From assembly GCA_052390495.1 (NCBI GenBank), contig JBQTGW010000146.1, positions 1 to 64,000 of the forward strand: DNA of 64,000 bases, written 5' to 3'. The stretch is from GCA-003244245 sp052390495. Lineage in GTDB: Bacteria; Actinomycetota; Actinomycetes; Mycobacteriales; Pseudonocardiaceae. Below, piece by piece: positions 58,114 to 64,000 of this stretch. The notes beneath the pieces were generated by a model. The model ran no database searches. It was not told where the DNA came from and saw only the letters and a list, made by a program, of their open reading frames with translations. The position numbers and the translations under genes are program-made. Position 1 is the first letter of the stretch, and the number at the start of each line of letters is the position of its first letter.

Positions 58114-60045
58114 ATGTCCATCACCAACGCGAAGCACCAGGGCGCTGCCGACCAGCAGGGCGAGGTCAGCGAGCGGCAGGCGAGACGGGTCGCGGAGGCT
58201 GCTCGGGAGACCCAGTGGCGCCAGCCCAGCTTCGGCAAGGAGCTGTTCCTGGGGCACTTGCGGCTGGATCTGGTACACCCACACCCGCGCGGGGACACGT
58301 CCTCGATCGAGCAGGGGGAGGATTTTCTGATCCGCCTGCGGGAGTTCTGCACCAGCGAGGTCGACGGGCACGTCATCGAGCGCGACAGCCGCATACCCGA
58401 CCAGGTCATCAAGGGTCTTCGGCAGATCGGCGCATTCGGCATCAAGATCGCACCCGAGTACGGCGGGCTGGGCCTGTCCCAGGTCTACTACAACAAGGCG
58501 CTGATGTTGGTGGCCTCAGCGCACCCTTCGCTGGGTGCGCTGCTCTCGGCGCACCAGTCGATCGGGGTGCCCCAGCCGCTGGCGATGTTCGGTACCGAGG
58601 AGCAGAAGCGCACCTGGTTGCCCCGGTGCGCTCAGGAGATCACCGCGTTCCTGCTCACCGAGCCTGACGTGGGTTCCGACCCCGCGCGACTGCACGCCAC
58701 CGCCACCCCCACCGAGGATGGCTACGTGCTGGACGGCGTCAAGCTGTGGACCACCAACGGAGTGGTGGCCAGCCTGGTGGTGGTGATGGCCCAGGTACCC
58801 AAAGGTGACGGGCACCCCGGCGGAATCACCGCGTTCGTGGTGGAGGCCGACTCGCCCGGGATCACCGTGGAGCACCGCAACGCATTCATGGGTCTGCGCG
58901 GCATCGAGAACGGCGTCACCCGGTTCCACCAGGTGCACGTGCCCGCGAAGAACCGGATCGGCAAGGAGGGCCAGGGCCTCAAGATCGCTCTGTCCACGCT
59001 CAACGTCGGTCGGCTTTCGCTGCCCGCAGTCAGCGCAGGTAGCGCCAAGTGGTGCCTGAAGATCGCCCGTGAGTGGTCGAAGGTGCGGGTGCAGTGGGGC
59101 CGTCCGATCGGCGAGCACGAGGCGATCGCGGGCAAGCTCGCCTTCATCGCCGCGACCGCCTACGGCCTGGAGGCCATGCTGGAGCTGGCCAGCGAGCTGG
59201 CCGACGCGAAACGCACCGACATCCGGATCGAAGCCGCGCTGGCCAAGCTGTACAGCTCGGAGTTGTCCTGCCTGATCGCCGACGAGCTGGTACAGATCCG
59301 CGGCGGCCGCGGCTACGAGACCGCCGAGTCACTCGCCGCCCGCGGCGAGCGCGGCGTGCCCGCCGAGCAGATCCTGCGTGACCTGCGGATCAACCGGATC
59401 TTCGAGGGATCTACCGAGATCATGCACCTGCTGATCGCCCGGGAAGCGGTGGACGCGCACCTGAAGGTGGCAGGCGACATCATCGATCCCGACGCCGACC
59501 TGGGACGCAAGGCACGCGCCGCGGCGAAGGCAGGCGGCTTCTACGCCCGCTGGCTGCCCACCCTGGCGGTGGGCAGGGGCCACCTGCCGGGGGCGTTCGC
59601 CGAGTTCGGTGTGCTCGCCCCCCGGCTGCGCTACATCGAGCGGACCAGCCGCCGCCTGGCGCGCAACACCTTCTACGGAATGTCGCGCTGGGGAGGCAAA
59701 CTCGAGCGCAGGCAGCGCTACCTGGCCCGGATCGTCGATATCGGGGCGGAGTTGTTCGCGATGAGCGCCGCGTGCGTGCGCGCCCAGCGTGACCCCGAAG
59801 GCGGCAGCGCCGTCGAGCTCGCCGATGCCTTCTGCGCGCAGGCAAGCGTGCGCGTCGAGGAACTGTTCACCCGGCTGTGGTCCAACAGCGACGACAGCGA
59901 CCGGGAGTTGGCCCGCCAGGTGCTTGACGACCGCTTCACCTGGCTGGAGCAGGGCGTACTCGACTCGTCGATCGAGGGCCCCTGGATCGCCCCGTCTCCT
60001 CCAGGCCCCTCCACCAAAGAAAACGTCCACCGCCGCATCGACTGA
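58114..60045 (+). CDS. Acyl-CoA dehydrogenase family protein
   Basis: A 643-residue FAD enzyme for alpha,beta-desaturation of acyl-CoA. LIRLREFCTSEVDGHVIERD starts the N-terminal helical domain. FLLTEPDVGSDPARLHATAT is the flavin-binding beta domain signature; IRGGRGYETAESLAARGE and LRINRIFEGSTEIMHLLIAREAVD are the C-terminal helical signatures. A 150-residue C-terminal extension (about 480-643) follows, as in large actinobacterial FadE proteins. The start is ATG 58114, preceded by AGGGG; an ATG-less longer frame is not homologous. The substrate chain length is unknown. A strong hairpin follows the stop. Confidence 0.93.
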   Translation: MSITNAKHQGAADQQGEVSERQARRVAEAARETQWRQPSFGKELFLGHLRLDLVHPHPRGDTSSIEQGEDFLIRLREFCTSEVDGHVIERDSRIPDQVIKGLRQIGAFGIKIAPEYGGLGLSQVYYNKALMLVASAHPSLGALLSAHQSIGVPQPLAMFGTEEQKRTWLPRCAQEITAFLLTEPDVGSDPARLHATATPTEDGYVLDGVKLWTTNGVVASLVVVMAQVPKGDGHPGGITAFVVEADSPGITVEHRNAFMGLRGIENGVTRFHQVHVPAKNRIGKEGQGLKIALSTLNVGRLSLPAVSAGSAKWCLKIAREWSKVRVQWGRPIGEHEAIAGKLAFIAATAYGLEAMLELASELADAKRTDIRIEAALAKLYSSELSCLIADELVQIRGGRGYETAESLAARGERGVPAEQILRDLRINRIFEGSTEIMHLLIAREAVDAHLKVAGDIIDPDADLGRKARAAAKAGGFYARWLPTLAVGRGHLPGAFAEFGVLAPRLRYIERTSRRLARNTFYGMSRWGGKLERRQRYLARIVDIGAELFAMSAACVRAQRDPEGGSAVELADAFCAQASVRVEELFTRLWSNSDDSDRELARQVLDDRFTWLEQGVLDSSIEGPWIAPSPPGPSTKENVHRRID

Positions 60046-60094
60046 GTTATCACGACTGAACTGAGTTACCACGACTGAGAGCTACCGCGGCTTG

Positions 60095-60149
60095 CCGCGG
60101 TCAGCAGGTTCAGCGCGTCGTCGGGGTGCGCTGAACCTGCTGACTGCGG
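60095..60149. terminator. Strong hairpin terminator after the acyl-CoA dehydrogenase gene
   Basis: Arms of 22 bp (60095-60116 and 60128-60149) pair with a single mismatch around an 11-base loop; the inner 16 bp (TCAGCAGGTTCAGCGC) are perfect. It lies 50 bp after the stop and 26 bp before the lipoprotein start. No T-run follows. Just before it, a stretch ctgagtta(t/c)cacgactga is duplicated in tandem. Confidence 0.8.
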
Positions 60150-60174
60150 TCGGCTTATCCCCTAGGATGCGGCA

Positions 60175-60837
60175 ATGCCGCGGTGGGGCTTCCTCTTAAT
60201 AGTCGCTGTGCTGGTTGTGTCCTGTGGTGGGGGGAGCACGGGGCCGTTGCCTGAGGGGGCTGGGCTACTGGCCGACTCGGCCACGGCGATGCGGACCGTG
60301 ATGACTGCCCGGATCAACCTCGATGTCGAAGGTGAACTGCTTCCGAAAGTGCCGCTCAAATCCGCGCAGGGCCAGCTCACCAAGGACGGCTCGGCCCGAG
60401 GCACGGCGTCGGTGGACATGGGGCGCCAACTCCTTGAGGTGGAGTTCGTGATCCTCGGGGAGGACCTCTACCTCAGGGGCCCGACGGGTGGTTTCCAGAA
60501 GACATCCGCGTCCTCGACATTCCTCGCCTACGACCCCAGGGTGATCCTGGACCCGGATCAGGGCGTCGCGGCAGTCCTGGCCAGCGGCACCGCCGCGACG
60601 ACCGAGGACCGCGAGCAGGTCGGCGGGGTGGACAGCTACCGGCTTGGGGCCACCTTCCCCGGGCAGTTGCTCAGCGCATTCGTACCCGATCCCAGCCAGG
60701 AAATCACCGGCCAGGTGTGGATCGCCGCCGAGGGCTTCCGGCTGGTGCAGGCCCAATTCCCGATCACCGCCGACACTGTCGTCACCTTCCGATTCTCCGA
60801 CTACGACACCCCCGCCGACATCACCGCACCCATCTAA
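60175..60837 (+). CDS. LprG/LppX-family lipoprotein
   Basis: A 220-residue exported lipoprotein: short signal ending in lipobox VVSC, with lipidated Cys17, then the LppX_LprAFG beta-sheet-and-helix fold (TVMTARINLDVEGELLPKVPLKSAQGQLT; LGEDLYLRGPTGGFQ; GQVWIAAEGFRLVQAQFPI). Mycobacterial LprG carries triacylated lipids across the envelope together with the P55 transporter; no transporter gene is adjacent here. The start is ATG 60175 with AGGA seven bases upstream. Confidence 0.9.
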   Translation: MPRWGFLLIVAVLVVSCGGGSTGPLPEGAGLLADSATAMRTVMTARINLDVEGELLPKVPLKSAQGQLTKDGSARGTASVDMGRQLLEVEFVILGEDLYLRGPTGGFQKTSASSTFLAYDPRVILDPDQGVAAVLASGTAATTEDREQVGGVDSYRLGATFPGQLLSAFVPDPSQEITGQVWIAAEGFRLVQAQFPITADTVVTFRFSDYDTPADITAPI

Positions 60838-60869
60838 CTCTCCGCCCACCGCGACGCACGCCGGAGGCG

Positions 60870-62433
60870 TCACGACCAGAGCAGTGACACAGGTGCCGCG
60901 ACCAACTTGGGTCCGAAGGAGACAACATCGGTGCCGGTGTACAACACGACACCCCGCCGGAAGCGGTGACCGGCGATCTCCTCAAGTACGCGCAGCAATG
61001 GTGCCGGTCGGAGCAGCGGCGCAGCTGTGGGCGGGAGCGAGTACCTCGACCCGCAGCCGAGTGCCGAAGCTCCGGGTGATGTCATCGACGAGCCGGCCGA
61101 GCGCTTCACCAACCGCGTTCGGCGTCAATATCAGCAGCGTGTGCCATTCGTGTCGCAAGAGGTCGTGCAGGCGCAGTTCGGGATCGAGGCGAGCATCGGG
61201 AGCCCGGTCACCCGCGGTCAATCCACCGAGCCGAGAACGGTCGGGCGCCGCTATGGCCGCATCCCGGTAATGGTAGGCGAGCCCGGAGATCTTGCTGATC
61301 GCCTGCTGGGTGAAACCGGGCTCGCGGCTGAGGGCGATACGCTCCTCGACGGACGTGCCATGCGCCATGATGATCGAGTGCAGTGCGTTGGTGCCCTCGA
61401 TGACTTGCTGGGCAATCGGTCTGCGTTCCCGATCATAGGTGTCGAGCAGCGACTCGTCTGCCGCACCGGCCGAGACCATCGCAAGCTTCCAGCCGAGGTT
61501 GAACGCATCCTGGACGCACACATTCATCCCCTGGCCGCCCGCCGGTGAATGGCAGTGCGCCGCATCCCCCGCGAGGAACACACCCCCCTGCCGATAGTGC
61601 GAGGTTACCCGCTTCCCAATGCGAAAGACCGTTGCTCACTCGGGCTCGCCCAGGCTCACGGATCCGCAGAAGTGTTCGTCCAGCACGTCCTGGAAGGCCG
61701 AGCGAGCGGTCTCTGTTGACGCAGTGCCCTGCATGTCGCTGATCAGCACGCGGTGGTTCGCGCCGGGCAGCTTGGTGACGAGGAGCAGGCGCGTCTTCGA
61801 GACGAAATAGTGGATGCGGTCATCCTCCAGCGGAAAACCCCGGAACGGGACGTCCATCATGCGCATCTGCATGCCGGTGTACTCGTCTCCCTCATAGGGG
61901 ATGTCCAGCTGCGCGCGGACTGCGCTGTGCACTCCGTCGCAGCCGACGAGCCACTTAACGCGTACCGTCTCCGCACGACCGGACGGCCGGTGGACGAGCA
62001 AAGCGGTCAGCAGACCGTCCGGCTCCGGGGAGAGGGATCTCAGCTCCGTGTCCCACTCCACTGTCGTACCGAGCGTGGTGAGCTGATCACGCAGTACCTG
62101 CTCGACGACGTTCTGGTTGATGATCAGTGTGAACGGATAGCGGCTGTGCAGTTTCGAGAAGTCCAGGCGCGCGGGCTCCTCAACGCCCTCGAAATGATAG
62201 TCCATAGAAACAGAACGCAAACCGCGTTCGAGGAAGTGGTCAACGATTCCGGCCATCTCGAACAGCTCAAGCGTGCGGGCGTGCAGCGTGAACGAACGCG
62301 AGGTGGTGACCGGCTCCGCCAGCCGATCGACCACCCGGCACGCCACCCCACGCCGACCCAGCTCGATCCCCAACGTAGCGCCCGTCGGCCCAGCACCGAC
62401 AATGAGCACCGGAACCTCTTGAGTCTTCCCCAT
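60870..62433 (-). pseudogene. FAD-dependent aromatic monooxygenase (PheA/TfdB type) interrupted by an in-frame stop and a frameshift
   Basis: From ATG 62433 (aggaggaat) the protein has the FAD-binding VLIVGAGPTGATLGIELGRRG, the DG motif WLVGCDGVHSAVR, and, after a TGA at 61636-61638, in the same frame, YRQGGVFLAGDAAHCHSPAGGQGMN. The TGA therefore cuts the enzyme between the substrate domain and the second FAD motif. Near 61010-61030 the frame shifts again; the C-terminal strand region (LLRVLEEIAG, GVVLYTGTDVVSFGP) continues in another frame to 60870. Two independent lesions suggest a true pseudogene. Such enzymes hydroxylate phenols or polyketide intermediates. Confidence 0.82.
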
Positions 62434-62494
62434 CACGATTCCTCCTGAACTCCCCACCACGTGACGCAGCGCATACAGTACGCACCTGGGCGGA

Positions 62495-62995
62495 TTAGCG
62501 TCCGAGCGCCTTGCGGACCGTGCTGACCTTGAGGACGAGGCGGTGGGGATTGTCGCGCACCGGCTGGAAGTCGTGGTGCCGGTAGAACGTGGCTGCGGTC
62601 TCATCGATCGCATCAACGACGATGAGCCGACCGGATGCGGTATCGGCAGCGGTGATGATGCGGTCCAGCGCGTCGTGGAGTAGTTCTGCACCGAGGCCCT
62701 GCCCGTGCAAGGTGACATCGAGAGCCAGCCGCGCCAGTAAATAGGCGGGGATCACGGTGACGCCGCCGGCCATCCCGGCAGACACCTGCTCCCGCCGTAC
62801 CTGATGGGGCGCGATCGCGTAGTAGGCCACCACAAGACCGGTGGCCGGCGCTGTCCAGACATAGGTCGCCGCTGTACCACCCGCCTGCGCTTGGAGCGCT
62901 GGACCGGAGAGCCACAGGTTGAGCGACGGTACCCCGCAGTCGAACCGCGACAGATCGCTGCGCTCGTCCAGGCGCCCGGACCTCCAGGTGATCAC
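62495..62995 (-). CDS. GNAT acetyltransferase toxin (TacT/AtaT-like)
   Basis: A 166-residue GNAT protein with the signature lead of type II toxins (DLSRFDCGVPSLNLWL), the strand LLARLALDVTLHGQGLGAELLHDAL holding the acetyl-CoA loop (Q/R-x-x-G-x-G/A form, HGQGLG), and FYRHHDFQPV at the end. Toxins of this class acetylate aminoacyl-tRNA and stop translation. GTG 62995 overlaps the stop of the DUF1778 antitoxin gene (GTGA), the usual antitoxin-first order. Confidence 0.9.
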   Translation of the reverse strand: MITWRSGRLDERSDLSRFDCGVPSLNLWLSGPALQAQAGGTAATYVWTAPATGLVVAYYAIAPHQVRREQVSAGMAGGVTVIPAYLLARLALDVTLHGQGLGAELLHDALDRIITAADTASGRLIVVDAIDETAATFYRHHDFQPVRDNPHRLVLKVSTVRKALGR

Positions 62996-63261
62996 GGGCG
63001 GTGGTACTTGCGGTCACGCTGGACCAGCCGGGTGAGGACTGGTGCATCGTCAGGTATGTCGAGTGCGGCCAGCAACGCGTCGAACTGTTCCGCCGGCATT
63101 ATTGTGTTCTCGCTGCGAGCCAGTACCCGGTCGGCCTCCGCGCTCGCCGCGTGGACGACGAACGTGCTGGCTGACTGGTCGAGCCGGGCCGCGGCGGCCT
63201 CGATACGCTCCTTCGTCGCGGCATCGACGCGGACTTCCAACCGTTCAGTCTTGAGGGACAT
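62992..63261 (-). CDS. DUF1778 ribbon-helix-helix antitoxin
   Basis: An 89-residue protein: N-terminal ribbon-helix-helix (LKTERLEVRVDAATKERIEAAAARLDQSASTFVV, read as two segments), then a toxin-wrapping tail (RSENTIMPAEQFDALLAALD). The start is ATG 63261, with AGGAGGG nine bases upstream. It is directly followed by its GNAT toxin. By family it should repress its own promoter together with the toxin. Confidence 0.9.
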   Translation of the reverse strand: MSLKTERLEVRVDAATKERIEAAAARLDQSASTFVVHAASAEADRVLARSENTIMPAEQFDALLAALDIPDDAPVLTRLVQRDRKYHRP

Positions 63262-63401
63262 CCGGACGATCCCTCCTTCCTCCGACACCTCCCGCAAGCG
63301 TACGGGTCATGTCCGTACATCACTAGTCATCGCCGAGTCGGCGGTCGTCCCTTGACCCAGCGCGAAGCTCGCGGTGACCCGGTGTTCGGGTACCGGTCAC
63401 G

Positions 63402-63674
63402 GCGCGCATAGCCGATGACTGCGAGCGCGAATTCCTGGCCAAGCGGGCCGCAATTCTCGGCTCACCCCTCGGCCACCGCTCGGACGTGCAAGCATACGTC
63501 GATGTGCTCGGCTGGATGATGTCCGGAAACCTGCACTGGTCCTACCTGACACCCAGATACCGCGGCGCCGGCCACGTCTGGAAACGGCGCGACGTCCGGC
63601 CGGATCACCCTGCGCCCGGACCGGACGATATTCGAACCGACACCGACTCATCGCCGAAGGAAAACTTCTCCTGA
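63402..63674 (+). pseudogene. C-terminal remnant of a terpene synthase
   Basis: The open frame without a start reads FLAKRAAILGSPLGH, VQAYVDVLGWMMSGNLHWS and YLTPRYRG. This is the end of class I terpene cyclases, where a W-M-x-GN-x-x-WS-x-x-T-x-RY motif closes the active site; RY is the conserved C-terminal pair. The DDxxD and NSE metal motifs are absent, so most of the gene is gone. Upstream sequence shows no further homology. Confidence 0.55.
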
Positions 63675-63800
63675 TCACAGTCCACCTTGAGGACAGCTGA
63701 CCCGTACCCGGAACCCAGGCTGAGCCAACACCGTGGACAACGCACTGCGGGCACGCCGTTCCCGCTGGGATCGTGCCGACTGAAAGTCCGCGATCCTCGC

Positions 63801-64000
63801 TCACACCCGGGTGATGATGAGGTTCTTGTGGCTGTGCTGCGCGAGCGCTGTGATGTCGTCGGGATCGGTGGTCAGGATCTCGTCGCCGTCCGCGGCGGCA
63901 TCGACGAGAGAAGCGTCGATGACATCACATTGGCGGGCGCGGCCGAGCAGGGTGCCGATGCGGCGAGCACCTTCGCGGGTCAGTTCAACCTCGAGCAGTC
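63801..64000 (-). CDS. PIN-domain protein, C-terminal part (5-prime end beyond the window)
   Basis: From the window edge the minus strand reads GRARQCDVIDASLVDAAADGDEILTTDPDDITALAQ and ends HKNLIITRV. DVIDASLV and the TTDPDDI Asp pair are the third and fourth acidic positions of PIN nucleases of the VapC class. No antitoxin can be seen because that side is cut off. It converges on the terpene-synthase remnant. Confidence 0.65.
   Translation of the reverse strand, partial: LLEVELTREGARRIGTLLGRARQCDVIDASLVDAAADGDEILTTDPDDITALAQHSHKNLIITRV

Noticed and set aside
61636..61638. TGA as a selenocysteine codon in the FAD monooxygenase
   Set aside because: No selenoprotein is known in this position of the family, no SECIS-like stem was evident, and a second frameshift lies downstream.

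Overview
This is high-GC actinobacterial chromosome, most likely from the order Pseudonocardiales. The gene order matches the Mycobacterium tuberculosis Rv3579c-Rv3610c block (rlmB, cysS, ispF, ispD, carD, lpqE, radA, disA, mutY, mhuD, clpC, lsr2, coaX, panD, panC, folK, folB, folP, folE, ftsH) and continues into Rv3624c-Rv3627c (hpt, tilS, zinc protease, dacB). SARP, XRE and DUF3180-type genes, many GTG/TTG starts and 4-bp ATGA/GTGA overlaps fit the same assignment. No tRNA, rRNA, CRISPR array or complete insertion sequence was seen.

Layout. 0-10.4 kb is accessory: remnants of a metal-acquisition locus (PLP decarboxylase fragment, broken ABC exporter, Fur-like palindrome), a SARP/NB-ARC regulator, a PAP2/lipid-kinase fusion, an aldo/keto reductase, a free-standing SCP1.201-like deaminase with an Imm1-like partner, a frameshifted XRE/HD-domain gene, and the first copy of a dispersed repeat. 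10.4-12.9 kb is rlmB-cysS. 12.9-18.6 kb is inserted between cysS and ispF: a heptad-repeat protein, a transmembrane Ser/Thr kinase with a duplicated sensor, an XRE regulator/flavoprotein pair and a gene scar. 18.6-48.2 kb is the conserved block for isoprenoid precursors, DNA repair and c-di-AMP, proteolysis (ClpC, FtsH), chromatin (Lsr2), heme/iron handling, pantothenate/CoA and folate. lysS, expected between lsr2 and coaX, is absent. ftsH contains a complete in-frame intein.

48.2-55.2 kb is a signalling island: STAS antagonist, response regulator, soluble five-HAMP hybrid kinase, and divergent HATPase and SpoIIE-type phosphatase genes, forming a partner-switching module. 55.2-64 kb is accessory: small Cys-rich membrane proteins, an orphan group 2a [NiFe]-hydrogenase small subunit beside the second copy of the dispersed repeat, an acyl-CoA dehydrogenase, an LprG-like lipoprotein, a broken FAD monooxygenase, a DUF1778/GNAT toxin-antitoxin pair, a terpene-synthase remnant and a PIN-domain gene cut by the window edge.

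The observations I rate highest are the FtsH intein at the pore loop, with an internal helix-turn-helix and homing-endonuclease motifs; the deaminase/immunity pair; the 57-bp plus 41-bp-period composite repeat; and the hydrogenase small subunit without a large subunit.
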